NCBI GenBank assembly: GCA_004352715.1
Contig: SCFE01000103.1
Location: 1,157,238 to 1,221,237 of the forward strand
Direction of reading: 5' to 3'
Origin: Hofstenia miamia
Taxonomy: Eukaryota; Xenacoelomorpha; Acoela
DNA length: 64,000 nucleotides
A program made the translations under genes and the position numbers. The notes beneath the pieces were generated by a model, which saw only the letters and a list, made by a program, of their open reading frames with translations, made no database searches and was not told where the DNA came from. Shown piece after piece: positions 27,074-40,175 of this stretch (the first letter of the stretch is position 1; every line of letters begins with the position of its first letter).

Positions 27074-27101
<28 letters not shown>
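27074..27101. repeat. (TA)n microsatellite
   Basis: Pure TA run of about 28 bp. Confidence 0.95.
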
Positions 27102-27104
<3 letters not shown>

Positions 27105-28126
27105 CCATGCTATATTAATTGCAAAGGCTATATTAATATTCATTTACTTAATTGCGAATTTTTAGAACTAATCAAATCAGAATATATGCTTGCAATAGCA
27201 AACCGTACATGTTAGCAACGTACATGTTAGTGAATGTCTTACAGACATTGTGTAAGTTTTGTCTATCATTTCATTATCTCTTTAACAAATTTATAGCAAA
27301 TGTGACTTACATTTATGATCAAGAATTGCAAAGATATATAGCGTAAATATATTATCTCAGTGCAGTATTCCTAAGATTGTTATAAAATATATGTTACAAA
27401 CCATCACTGATTTATCCCGTGTTTTTACTTGCATAAAGTGCTTCAGCTTCTGATGACAACCTCAACGTTGAAATCTGAGCTCAACTTCTCCAGGGCAAGA
27501 CATTTTCTAAATGAAAATCGTACTCTTTTAAAAAAGAGGTGCTGGTAAGGCAATTTGATATTCAAATTTGTGAATATAACTTTCTTAGTAATTAAATTGC
27601 TGTGTTTTCCCTTAATTTTAAGAAGGTGTCACAAATATCAAATTCTGGGCACCGGTCAAAATTTTTGAAAAATAGGCCAGTTGACCGCCGGTTACAGCCG
27701 ATTGAGAAAAGGCCTAGCCTAATGGCTTCCAACATATTTGTAAGTTTTCATCCTTATATGAAATACTTATAATTACCTACTACCCAGATTAAATTAAAAT
27801 TTTTAAGTATGAGTTAAAGGCTTTGTTAGACAGTGGATACTTGCAGCGTAAATGTTTGAATATTAACGCATACAAGGTATAAAAAATTAACTGAGAGAAC
27901 AATATAAATCCGATTGTCTTCGTTGACGAAATTAATTTCTATGAAATGACAAAAGTGGAATCTATATTTCTGAATCGCCTTTGTCTAAAGGATGTAACTT
28001 AAAACGTCTATTGTCTTTTTATTGAATCCACCGCTGCAAAAATAATTGAAACTTTATCCAAACATTCGACTTTAAATGATGCTTTTCTCGGATGTTCAAA
28101 TTGCTTTGAATCTAAGGTTAAAAGAA

Positions 28127-28148
28127 ATATATATATATATATATATAT
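28127..28148. repeat. (TA)n microsatellite
   Basis: Pure AT run of about 22 bp. Confidence 0.93.
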
Positions 28149-29325
28149 GATTTAAAATTTTTTGACAATTTTAAAGATTAAATAGAATTAATAAATGGAT
28201 ACACTTATTGGAAATCTGTCTTCATTCTGCAATATCATTTTTTCAAGATTAAAGTGCCCAAAATTTAAAAATGTATACTAAAGTTATTAAATGGCCTACT
28301 CCCATTAATGTTGGATTCTTACCTGATAGACACATTAAGTTTTAAATTATGTACGTATGTAATATTTAATCAATTTAAACAAACTGAGTCCACTTAATTT
28401 TTTAGAGTAAGATCTTCGATATAGCAAATATTTGGTTTTGTATTCATAACTAAGCTTATGTATTCTTAAAAACCAAAATTTGTTTTTCGTCACGATTTAA
28501 GCATGTTCTTCTCTACTCAAATTTGAAAAGTTTATTGAATTATTTAATTTGGGATAAACCTAAAAAATTCAGTCTTGCATATTATTCGAGATCCTCAATC
28601 CATTTTTTCAAAAATGAAGTTTTCATGCTAACTCAATCAACAAAGTTATTTGTGAATTACTTAATGTGATACTTTTTGTGTAGACGATTTGTCAAACACA
28701 AAAAGAAATTTTAATTAATTAGAATCATTAGGAAATGATTGATTATCATATAAAACTCAGAATATTATCGAGATGAATTTGCAAAATAGATTCATTTTGG
28801 GATAGGGCACAGGGTTTTGGATTTGCATGCCTATAAAATTTTTGATAAAGTCTTATATCAACAATCCAATTTATGGCAACAAGAAAGCTAGTAAAAATAC
28901 GAAAGATGGATTCTTAAATGTAAAGTTTAAATTTTAAAAATTCAGGAAAGGGTCTAAATTTTATTACGTTTGAATATCATAGATGATCCAATTGTGTAAG
29001 TATTACTTTCAAAAGGATGTTCAGATTTTTTTCATGATAATCAAATGAATAAGTTTTCATTCGGATGTGTAAAGCTAAGAAATATAGAACTCCCCATGCA
29101 ATCTTGTAGTGTATTGTCCTTCCCTATTGTTGATTATATGAAAGTGCACACATTCTTTATTTAAACCCTATCTCGACCCGGGTGGGGGCAATAAGGAAGC
29201 GCTTTTTTGATAAATTCTGCTATATCTCTAATTTGATATATTTTAGTTTTCCTAAGGTAACACTAGCAAGATAAATGTCATTATTTTTCCAGCTATGCAC
29301 ATATTTTTCTAAAAAAACTAGTTAC

Positions 29326-29500
29326 GTCCGCCAAGGAGGTTTTTGGTAGCGTTGGTTTGTTTGTCTGTTAGCAACTTTACGGAAAAAGTAATTGATGGAT
29401 TGACCTCACATTTTCACCAGAGGAGGTCTCCGCCCAAGGAGGAATCCATTAAATTTTGGTGCTGATCCGGTCGACGCAAGGTCTGCGCTCTCCGAGTGCT
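29326..29500 (+). repeat. dispersed repeat, copy 1 (CGCCAAGGAGGT family)
   Basis: Begins CGTCCGCCAAGGAGGT and continues with TTGGTTTGTTTGTCTGTTAG-type sequence, AAAAAGTAATTGATGGAT, then ATCCATTAAATTTTGG and GCTGATCCGG. The copy at 51431 keeps the same blocks in the same order and at similar spacing: CGCCGAGGAGGT, TGTTGTCAGCAA, AAAAAATAATGGAAGGAT, ATCCCATCAAATTTT and ACTGATCCGG. I recognise this as a repeat type common in invertebrate genomes but cannot give its family name. No coding function is proposed. Confidence 0.7.
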
Positions 29501-30465
29501 TTTTTAGTATTTTTAATGATATTTTCATTGATAAACTCGCTTCAGAACATCAGGTCAGAATCATTACCTTTTCAATTTGTTCAGTTCATCATTGACAACC
29601 ACCCTGCCAAATTTTAGCTTTGTTGGGGACTCGAAAAAATTTTCAAAACTGTTGCCAATGCAGTCAATTTGCTAACTTCAGCGCCCATTATGACGTCAGA
29701 GTATTAGAACATCGAATTTTCTTGTCCTCTTCATATTCAACAATATGTAAGCAATATTCCTGCCAAGTTTTGCTGCTTTGTGATGAACATGATTGATTTT
29801 ATAAGGTTTTGAAGTGCAAAAGAGCTCGGCCGAAATACGGCTAATTAAATTAAAAGTTGATCAGAATAGAACGATTTTGCCAGATATGCCCTAATAAATT
29901 TGTATAATCTAAAATTTATCATATTTTTATTTTCTTTTTTACATACTCGAAGACATTTCTTAAACAATGTAAAACATTAACTTGTAAAAGCGTTTTCCTC
30001 CGCAATTTATCAAGAATTCATTAATCGTTGAAACCTTTTACTGAATTACAGCTGCATTGAAAATATGAATTAAAAATTCATGAATGCTATATTGCGAGCC
30101 ACCTTCTGTTTTTGTTATTACATAATGTTTATCCCGTCAAATAAGAATTAAGTTGTATTGTAGATTTTTACAATTTAAGTCAAAACCAGGGAATGCATTT
30201 CTATGCGCTGCTAATAACCGAATCGTGATAAATTGTGAGTTGTATGCAAATTATATATGAGGATTAGTGATTGGAAACAAAATATGACTTAACAATAACC
30301 TTCGTATTTGAACATTTGCAACCTCGGCGTAAGAGAGGAAACTAATTTTGTATATGACCTCATTATCACATTTACAATTTACATACATTCTGAGCAACAG
30401 AGAGTTAAATTTTGCAAGAATTTAAGGACGATGATTAATACTTAAATTAGAAAAGATTTCAATTC

Positions 30466-30500
<35 letters not shown>

Positions 30501-30526
30501 TTAATAATAATAATAATAATAATAAT
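30466..30526. repeat. (AAT)n microsatellite upstream of LINE remnant
   Basis: AAT trinucleotide run with one AAAATTAAT break. The same tail type follows both LINE remnants downstream, so this may be the leftover 3' tail of a further copy. Confidence 0.9.
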
Positions 30527-31582
30527 CAACCTAAATGGAGATGTAGATAGGCTGTACATGGCAAGACATAAGGGAGGGAAAGGGCTGCTAAGTGTGGAGG
30601 AAAGTTGTAGAAGCAGAAGCACTAGGGCTAAAGGAATATGTAGAAGAGCAGCCTAGAGGATCCCTACTAGAGGTCACTAAGGAGTTAAGGAAGATAAGAA
30701 CTGAGAGCGAAGGAAAGAAGATATACCAGAGTAGGATGGAATCAGAGACAAACAAGGTATAGGCAGAAGGCAATGCGTGGAGAATACTGGAGGAACACAG
30801 AAATAAGTGACAGAGAAGAGAGCGACAAGTGGTTAAAGAAGGCAGGACTGAAGAGAAACAGAAGCACTCATAATGGCAGCACAGGAGCAAGCAATAAGAA
30901 CAAACTGGGTGAAGAAGCATATAGACAGAAGAGTAGAAGTAAGTGATAAGCGTAGGCTATGTAAGAAAGATGCGGAGACAGTAGATAATCTATAGCCAGG
31001 TTGTGAAAGTTCGCGCAGAATGAGCATAAGTTCAGGCATGACAAGGGTGGAAGAATGGTACACTGGAGTTTGAGCAGGCAGCATGGGTTAGAAGCAGGAG
31101 ACAAGTGGTATAAGCACAAGCCACAGGGCCCACAGGTAAAGATACTGTGGGACTTCAACATACAGACAAGGTGATAGAAGCACGGAGGCCAGACATAGTA
31201 GTGGTAGACAAAGAGAAAAGATTGGGAACAGTGATAGACATAGCTGTACCAAAGGACAGAAATGTAGAAAGCAAGAAGAAAGAGAAGATAGACAAGTACA
31301 GGGAGTCGGCAGAGGAAATAGAAAGACTGTGGAAGTTAAAGAAGGTCGAAGTAGTCCCAGTAGTAGTAGGAGCACTAGGAGCAGTGAGTAAGAAGCACAA
31401 GAGATACTTGGAGGAGTTGGGAGTACCAAAGTGGGAAGGAGCAGTAGCACAAAAGGCAGCATTGTTAGGAACAGCTAGAGTCCTGAGGAAAGCTCTCAAA
31501 CTCCCTGGGAACTGGTGAGTTCTCCGAGCTGAGAGGAATACGAGCATGAAGCAGTGCGAAGTAAGTAATAATAATAATAATA
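30527..31582 (+). mobile_element. LINE (non-LTR retrotransposon) 3' remnant, copy A
   Basis: Plus-strand reading in shifting frames gives the C-terminal part of a LINE polyprotein downstream of the reverse transcriptase core. Seen in order: a DRLYMARHKGGKGLLSVEE block (about 30545), KEYVEEQPRGSLLEVTKEL (about 30636), a TNWVKKHIDRR and CKK...C knuckle-like block (30900-30995), WYKHKPQGPQVKILWDFNIQ (about 31108), then the RRPDIVVVDKEKR...KALKLPGNW end. At least four frameshifts and several stops break it. An (AAT)n tail at 31566-31582 marks the 3' end. I know this kind of C-terminus from many invertebrate LINE proteins; the clade is not assigned. Confidence 0.85.
31147..31518 (+). pseudogene. 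LINE polyprotein C-terminal domain (open segment)
   Basis: The longest undamaged piece of copy A, 123 codons. From residue 6 on it matches the LINE C-terminal domain: RRPDIVVVDKEKR (13-25), VIDIAVPKD (29-37), EEIERLWKLKKVEVVPVVVG (57-76), GALGAVSKKHKRYLEELGVP (75-94), AQKAALLGTARVLRKAL (101-117). The PD...D pattern (Pro15-Asp16, Asp31) recalls the PD-(D/E)XK nuclease signature of some LINE C-termini, but I do not see a convincing catalytic Lys. The ATG at 31147 is not a natural start; the frame is entered by a frameshift from the preceding WDFNIQ block. The minus-strand frames here, including one of 163 codons, are antisense shadows. Confidence 0.8.
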
Positions 31583-31734
31583 CGGAAGATATGACAAAAT
31601 TTAGCGTAATTGGCAGAAAAGTACAATGGCTAGAACCAAGTATCATACGTCAGTGTTGAGATGCTCAGCATGTGGTATGAGAACGGCCTGATAAAGCTGG
31701 TCAGAGAGATCCAGAAGTTACTAACAGTAGAGGT

Positions 31735-32212
31735 GGATAGATTGTACTTCCCAAAAGAGAAAGCAGACGAGGAACAATTAAGTGTTGAAGAAGCTGTAGA
31801 AGAGGAGGAATCCAGATTGATAGAATTAGTAATCTAAAGGATTACTGCTGAAGCTTAGTAAGAAGTAAAGGAAGATGATAACGGAGGGAGAGAATCCATA
31901 CCAGAATAGAATCGCGAAGAAAATAGGACAAGTACAGAAAGAGGAAATTGAGAGATTATGGAATTTGAAAAAATCGAAAGTAGTAAGTTGGAGAAATCAA
32001 AGCATTAAAGCATAAAAGGTACTTGAAAAAGTTACTATGGCCAAAGACTTAGAAGTGGTAGCACAGAAAAAAGCGTTGATAGGAACTGTTAGAGTATTAA
32101 TGCAAGCTCACCTACTGTTAAAAAGGTGTTGAGCTTGCCGAGGTGAAAATCACACCACCGTAATGTTGTGAGAAAAGAAAAACAAGAAAATAATAGTGAT
32201 AATAATAATAAC
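31735..32212 (+). mobile_element. LINE 3' remnant, copy B, internally deleted
   Basis: A second, more decayed relative of copy A lies directly behind it. It starts with VDRLYFPKEKADEEQLSVEE (compare DRLYMARHKGGKGLLSVEE in A), then jumps to EEIERLWNLKKSKVV (about 31940), LKHKRYLKKLLWPK (about 32005) and VAQKKALIGTVRVLMQA (about 32060). The middle part found in A (WYKH...RRPDIVV...) is missing. It ends in GTGATAATAATAATAACG, again an AAT-type tail (32195-32212). Stops and shifts make it non-coding. Confidence 0.75.
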
Positions 32213-33602
32213 GGTATTAACAATGAAAACCTTTGCACACAATAATTTTACTAGAATCCATATTAAAAATATGCAGAAAATAATATACTTTAATGCACGT
32301 TTCCATTCATAAATAATATACAGATATGGAAAAAATTATTATACTACAAAAGATAGTTATACATACACGCAAACCAATTTTGAATTCACAAACACGAAAC
32401 ATTTGTTCCTAAGTTAAAGGAAGAAAATTTCAAAGTGACTGATAAACTTTAAACATTTATCCAAGGTGAATAAAATATGCAAAGATTACGAATATTACAA
32501 TTTTTGAAAAGCATTTAGGAAATACAGAAATGAATGAAAAAATCAGTAATTATTAGTTGATTTTGTTATTTGAATTAGAGCAAAATTACTAAAATTACTG
32601 ATTCAATACTATTAAAGGAAAGCCAAATTCTAGAAAATTGGCTTATGTCACCATAAGCTGTTGATTTTTTAGAGGTTTTAAGGCTCTAATAGTGATCTTT
32701 TTGACATGCTGTTCAAGACATCGCTCATTAAATCCTAAATACATAAATATATATGCTGAGGCTCTTTATATGATATTTTTAAAATGTACTGTAATACAAC
32801 CCGTTAAGTGGTAATATTGAAGTTTTCTAAAAAACCATTTCTTTGACGTAATCATTTTGCAATTTCTCTAAGATTCAAGATATACACAATACCTATTTTA
32901 AGAAACCTCTTAAAATATGTTTACTGTGAAAAGATGGTGTAGAAAGTTATATGGCAATCTATTGATTTTCTTTAAGTGCTTCAGCCGCATTTGATTATTT
33001 TCCATCAGTGGAGTTGAACAGCTGTCACAGCTTAAGAAGCGAGAAGTAGGATTTCTATGCAAACAAGGCTATTTTGTTATTATTGAGTTAACACCCTGTG
33101 AATTTTTTTTAGTTACGGGAGGGGCTTCAGTGCGAAAGAAACGCAAATGGGAAGCGTGTTATATTTTCTCAGAAATGCCAGTTAATGTATACGATCATGC
33201 TATTTAAGCATTAAACGACAGTTTCAAGAAAACAGGAACACTAAATCGTGCAGCGGAATTTTTTTTTTACAAATCATATAAAACAAGTGGATAGAAAATA
33301 ATAATTGCCAAATATAATAGATATGGGAAAGTTTATTTTTTGACAGCGCATAGATAATTGTCAATGTCATAACTACAAAACGTAGGCCTATATACACATG
33401 CATATATAAAGAAGCTACATATAGAAATAGGAAACGAGAAATAATATAATAGATATTCTTAATGGTGGATGTTACATAAGTGTAAAACATTCTTTTTATC
33501 TACAGATACCCTGATAATGATATGATAAATTTATATTTGTTTTACATTGCATATGTATTAATATATCTCTGAAAATCCCATTTGAATTTAAAAAAATTAT
33601 AG

Positions 33603-33630
33603 ATATAATATATATATAATATATGAATAA

Positions 33631-33671
<41 letters not shown>

Positions 33672-33676
33672 AACAC

Positions 33677-33727
<51 letters not shown>
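33603..33727. repeat. compound (TA)n tract, about 125 bp
   Basis: TA runs separated by ATGAATAAATAA, ACATAAACAC and similar breaks. The minus-strand frame 33542-33757 over it is low-complexity Tyr-Ile. Confidence 0.95.
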
Positions 33728-33731
<4 letters not shown>

Positions 33732-36700
33732 AAATCCTTGCTTTCACAATTTTTCATAGTTGCAAATAAGTAGACATAGTTTGATAAGAATATCTATAAT
33801 TTATTAAAGAAATTATTTTAAATTTTTCTGATAAAATGCTAAACATTAAAGTAGGATTGAATGTTGAAAAAATAAGCAATTCTTATATTTCAATTTTAGC
33901 GAGTGAAGGAAGCCAAACTGTCATAAATGTATTAAATTGGGTCATATTGATAATTTTTAGATTTCTTAAACTCCAGTTCATATGTCATTTCCTTACTATA
34001 TTTTAAAGACTGATTAATCAAGTTTAAATTCAAATACAGATTAAAGATATATTTTGGTGAACAAAATTAGTGAATTTTCATCTAAATTAATTTTAAGCAC
34101 AATTAAGTTAATTTCAAAAAATGCTATATATCTTGGCATTAATGATTACTCTTCATATTAGTTAAATATATCACAAAGCATTATTGGGAATTTGTCAAAA
34201 CTGATTCTGTTTGGAATTTGGAGAAATTAAACACTCGATTCACTTTCATTACAATTCCCAAGTTTCCAAAATAAACTATTTATTTTATATATATTAAAGA
34301 ACTATCGGAAAGTTTCTAAAGACACCCTAAAATTCAAATGGATATAATTTAGGTATTTTCGAGTTGAAATCTTTGCCGGGTTGCACATGGACCGGACGAG
34401 GTCTAAAATCTATGAGCCTAATATGATCTTGTGAAGCATTGTACATTTTCTTCGTAATTCCTCAATGGTCAAAAGTATTGGGACGTTGTTATTGATAAGT
34501 TATTTTTGTGCAGATTAACGTTATGATTTTGATTTTTTGCACCAGCTCAATTTTTGATAATGCAAATTCGAATTTCATGTGATTTTCTTATTATAGGTTT
34601 AGTTTTTATTCTATGTCTCTGTGAATTGACACCCTAGAAAATATCTCAATGAATATGCATGTTATATAAAATATGAGCAATTTGTCAAGAAGAGCAACCG
34701 AAAATTTAGGACCACGACGGTGGTTGAACTTATAGTTTGTAGTTTAAAATAAATTTCTCAATGTGTGCTTCAAATGATCCTGAGTAAGATTATGAGTGTG
34801 CTTACCCGTGCAGATCTCTCTCAATCTTCGAATGTGGGTTTTCAGAGCTTCAAAACTGAGGACTATAGTTCCAAATTACAATGAAATTATATGCCTATGC
34901 AGATGGTGATCTATTAGATGTTTCATCTTTCCGCACATCTTCTGGAAATGATCAGTTCACAATAGGTAACGTTGCACATCATTATCTCTAGGTAATTATA
35001 CAATCTGAATGTCTATGTTAATGTCAAATTCGAATGTTTTTTTAATAAAAGAATTTTGTAAATGTGATGTTTTTAAGTGTTTTTGCAAGAAGTACGTAGT
35101 AATTCAACAGAAGGAAAATTTGACGTATTCTAACATAATTATTTTCAATTTAAATAATGTCGGCTGTGTTTACTATTTTCGTCTAATTACGTAAGTCAAT
35201 AATTTTAATTATTGGCAGCTTTTCCTGTAAATGCAATAGCCAATGAAAATGGATCTCCTTTGCACTTAAATTCATTTTAATAAATAATGTCAACACTCTT
35301 CCATTGCGCATGCAGCTTGAATTATTGTGTTAAAGTAGCCCCACATGTAATTTAAAGCATATCAAATTAGAAAGTGTTTTCATCTCCAAGTTCTCTTCTT
35401 AATTTTCCTTCCCAACAACTATAGTCATATTTAACACAATATACTATAGATTTAATGAAACCAATTACATCACGATAGTTGGATAATTCCTTAATCACCA
35501 TCAATATTTATAAATTTTAAATTGTTAATTTTGCAATTTTATGCTTTCATGCAAACCCATTAAAACATTTGATTGTAGTTTACTTTTTGATACTTAGCAG
35601 TTCGAGTGGACCCATTCCTTTGGAAGTTTTTTTTAGACGATTTAGGCAAACGTATGAGTTAGCTTTTAATACTTTCTAGTATATCTATCACAAGAAATTT
35701 CTGCCAAAATTGATATAACTGGCAAAGTGCAGATCATCAGATTAAAATATTTGATCATCAGTTCCAAAATTGCTCTTTAGTATTACCTCAGCTATCGTAG
35801 TAGGATACCCAAAATTGCATTTTTTCCATGCATCATAATAGCAATCGTCACAGGTACGCATGATTTTATCATAACTTTAAAAGGTCTACTAGTTGGAACC
35901 CTTTGAGTTTTCATTGTTTAGTGTTTTACATTTCAATACACATGTCGTTCCAACTAATGATACTAAGAGTTAAGATTTGCGTTGAATTGGATCTCTATTT
36001 TGAAGACAACCAACTCTTAATTGCTGTCATCAAACAAAACTACTACTGAAAATGGTAACTCAAATCTAGCTGATTAATCGACGAGGACTATTCAACACTA
36101 TGATAAAAAAGTTTGGACAAAAGCCGCTAAGCCGTCCTATCTCTCTGATAAACACTTTTGTCAATATCATTGTAAAATGAAGTGGAAGAAAATATTAAAC
36201 AGATAGATGAATTTTTGTAATCGGTACAAATTACTAATTAAAAAACCCTGCCTTCTTTGACTGATTATGGGTGCTACTGGCGAGTACAGAAATATGTCAC
36301 CTAATTTTTTAAGAATTGGGATTGAATTCAAAAAGGATATACAAAGGCATATGTGCAAAGCATGCAGTGCAGAATTCTTGCTTGTGTACAAGGTGCCCCA
36401 TCCACATACTTGCCAATTGATAGAGTTTTTTTGGACCCAGATCGATCCAAGATCAATGAAATTCTTATGGATCGATCCAGGAATCCACGTATTATTAAAA
36501 AAACTAACAAATCGTCAAAGAAAACCAGCTATACCTTGACAGCGGCATGAGTAAAATGACAATTACAACAACTACAATACCGTGTTATTTCGATTTCAAA
36601 ATGTAGAAATTCTGTTACAATTGAGAACTAGAATATAATAAATTAGTTTTTAGAACATTATGTTCTAATTTTACATCAATTTATAAAAAGAGAATGGTGA

Positions 36701-38999
36701 AGACCTGCGATGTACAACACATCTTCATATGCAAAGATGCTTACTGTCGCATTCAGTCTTATCACATTGGCTATGCCCCATTGACTAGTCCTAAAGCACC
36801 CCATGCGCCTGCTATAATCATTCAAAATGCAGAATGCTCTTTCGTTACCATTTAAGGCATCCGTGTACATTAATATACGGCCAGTACGTCAACACTTAAA
36901 AAATGGGAAAATGAGCACCTTAGTCCAATATGCAATGAAATTCACGAGAATATCCTACTCGGTTGCATTTGGCAATCATCACTTTTCAGAAGTATTAGTA
37001 ATTATTAGATTTTAGCAATTAGTAGCATTTCTAAGTTTTATAAAGAGACCCTATAAATTATGAGCTTTTTAAATGAAAATTCCATGTAATCGTTCAATAA
37101 ACTAATTTCAGTTTATTTTCACACAAAATCAAACAAGCCATAAATCGCAGAAACCTGCCGCGTAGTAAAAAATGATATTCAACAATTAATAATTTCCACT
37201 GTAATCTATCCAACGTACTTGCATCAATAACCAGCCGTCTTCCATTGATTTCTTTAAATCAATCAATAAACATATAATGCTTTTTTCAAACAAATGTGCA
37301 CTAAAAGAAAAGAAATTTTCTTACATTAGATAATTGTTATTTTTTCCTGACTTATTATTTATTCAATTTTAAACGAAGGTGATACAAGCATATCATAGGT
37401 TCTGTCATTTGAATTTATAATTGAAATTTTACTTTATCTGTAAAAATGTGTTTTGCTCAATGAACAAAAAATTATGTATACCATTAATTTTTAAGACTAT
37501 ATTGTCAGCCTTACAATCTTAGGAGTTAGTCCTTGTTAAAAAAATAGGACATTTTTTAAAAGAAAGGGCAATATAAAATTTGAAACAAATTGGTTTGCAA
37601 AAATTTTGAAATTTGAAAATATTTGGAATAAATCTATTTTTTTAGGCCATAGAAGTATAAATCATTGATATTATTTACTAATTATTCATAATCTGGAGGA
37701 ATTGAATAACATTGTTGACTTTCATTTTGAAAAATCTATTAGTGAACTACAGGATTAGCGGATATTTTTATAATGGGAAGAATGAAGACTCCATTCCAAT
37801 GAAAAAGTCTGCTGGGAATGTGAAATTGAGGAAATCTTGTCACTTGCAAAAAAGGAAGTAAACGTGCTATATTGTCTTAGAAATATCTTCAATTTCCTAT
37901 ATTTTGAAACAAATATTAATTTAGAATTTATATAGATAGCTAAATGTAATGCTTTATTATGACAACAATATAAAGTGAGAAACATTGCTTAATTTGGATC
38001 ATTTTTCTGAAATGTATGTTACTATGATCTTCTGAAATATAGTAGCACTCAGGATACGAGTACTTATGCATTTCACTGATTTAAATGCGCAAATTTTGTT
38101 ATAAAATATTGTTTTGCTAAAAATACATGCACATAAAAGATTTTGCCATTTGCAACATCATGATTAAGCATCAATAAACTAATCATTGAATTATTTATAA
38201 AAAATTATATTTTTTCATATCTACTGTAAATTTGATAGAATTTAATCTTTTGTGTGCACTCTTTATGGGAGAATCCGTATTGAATATTTCATCGCTCTAT
38301 AAAAGTGGAAAATCGAATTATGAAAATTAAACAGTCGTTAAATGAACTATTACATATTTAATAAATTCCTAGATTAGTATTATTTTCCCGTCGATGCCTT
38401 GCTATTCGCATTTATACCAGAAATCATTTCTCTCTTGGATTTAGTGAAGATGAGCAACCTTAAATATTCGAGTGAAATGCGGTATAAACCAGACATATTC
38501 ACTATTATATTGAATTTAAAATCATTGATTTTTATGAATCAGTTCCTCTAGTCGAAATATTTTCTGTATTTTACTTTGAAGTAACTTCATCAAACTATTG
38601 TTTGCTTATAGCTCAGTAAGGAGTTAAAATGTGAATGTTCAGGGGCTAAGAATATTGTTTACTGAAACAAGGGCTTAAGAAAAACACAATGAGGACTAAG
38701 CACATTTCATTACCTTTGTTAATAGAATTTAATTAGCAGTGAAAACACAACTAATTTCTTATATCGTATCATTACAAACATTTTCTGAAGCAGCTTTTGC
38801 CAAGAGGACAAATTATAATCAAATATTTAGCAATGGTATGAGCACTTAGCTGCAACTAAGTATTTTGATTTTACTAATCAAGTTTGTCCATTAATATGCG
38901 TCTGGATTTGATATCAGATATTTTATTGGGAAATTTCTTACACATACATATACGAATATTAAAGAAAATCCTTGAACGCTGAATGTTCATTTGGAAGGA

Positions 39000-39190
39000 C
39001 ATATATAAATAAATATATATATATAGTATATTGTATATATATATATGTATATATAAATATATATAGTACATATTATATAGTATATATAAATAGTATATAT
39101 TATATAGCATACATGTATAAATCTAGTGTATATTATATATACATATATATATCTATATACATATATACATAGATATATATTTATATATAT

Positions 39191-39221
<31 letters not shown>
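39000..39221. repeat. long compound TA-rich tract, about 220 bp
   Basis: TATATA blocks broken by GTATAT, TAAATA, TAGTATA and TACATA units. Open frames on both strands through it are repeat artefacts. Confidence 0.95.
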
Positions 39222-39223
<2 letters not shown>

Positions 39224-40175
39224 GATTGTTCTTAATATATACTGCCAATCTAGCAGTAGTAATATAAATTTGGTTTACAGTTTTCCTCATCAAGGTCGTT
39301 ACAACTGCTTACAATTACAAAGCATACTCAATAAAATATAAACATGTTTTATAGAAGCCAATGTATAGCGAAGCCAAATAGGAAATGAAATCTTAATCAA
39401 AAAATAAAAAATATTAAAAAGATTATTAATTATAGTTCTTAATTATATTAAATTAGGAGCAAATCAATTGAAGCCATAGACCGTAATTGATTTACGCATT
39501 TTTATTGCTTTAATATAAATAATTTTAAAATTATTTTTAATATTAACGAATATTATTGGCTGTTGCTTGGGATTTTTAATTTAAGCAATTATTAATTATA
39601 GTTTTCGATATTTTAGTGAAAAACTCGTCTTTGTAATTAAAATCGCTAAAAGCGCCCAGTTAATTGCAGATTCAAATAGAAACGTATTAAGCCTAACTGA
39701 TAATCATATTCTCCTAATTCTATGTAAACAGAGTTTATAAATCATAAAATATAATTAGAATATTATTTTCAAATTTCTATGAGAAATACTGTCCAATTTG
39801 CAAAAAATTAAAGTTTCATTAAATTTCCAACAATTATTCATAACAACTTTCAAAATCTGCTTTATAAAAGTAATGGAGACATTTAAAATAGATTTCTGAT
39901 ATTATAGAAAATTAATGGCAACAAAACCTTTAGAAATTGGAACAAATGAGCTTAATAATGCATTACTATAGGGAATTGGAACCTATATACATATTCCCTA
40001 TTATTAAGAGTACAGTTGTTGTAAAGAATTTTGTTTAAGTGATTGTCTTAAATAATAACTATCATACAGCATACTTACATTTTTAGATGAATGGAAAAAC
40101 TAGACAGAGTAAGAAAATACGTTTTTTGATTTAATTAAAAAACACATTTAAAAATTGCACTACTCTAGATTCCGA

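Larger units (their letters stand above)
32213..40175. other. AT-rich noncoding stretch with long (TA)n tracts
   Basis: No gene recognised. Short frames at 33224-33490 (minus), 35009-35194, 36267-36550 (plus) and 36676-36870 (minus) have no motif I can name. Around 36430-36480 the word GGATCGATCC and variants recur. The segment 36680-36900 is less AT-rich than its surroundings and could be an old exon or repeat. Two TA-rich tracts are listed separately. Confidence 0.5.

Noticed and set aside
27640-27715. CACCGGTC / GACCGCCGGT patch as a DNA transposon
   Set aside because: Some inverted words are present, but there are no definable ends or target duplication.
31155-31646. 163-codon minus-strand frame, and neighbouring minus frames from 30588 to 31462
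   Set aside because: They lie antisense to the LINE C-terminal coding sequence and are Leu/Ser/Cys-rich shadows of its purine-rich strand.
36420-36500. GGATCGATCC-rich palindromic patch as a transposon end
   Set aside because: The words repeat but no terminal inverted repeats or flanking duplication could be found.
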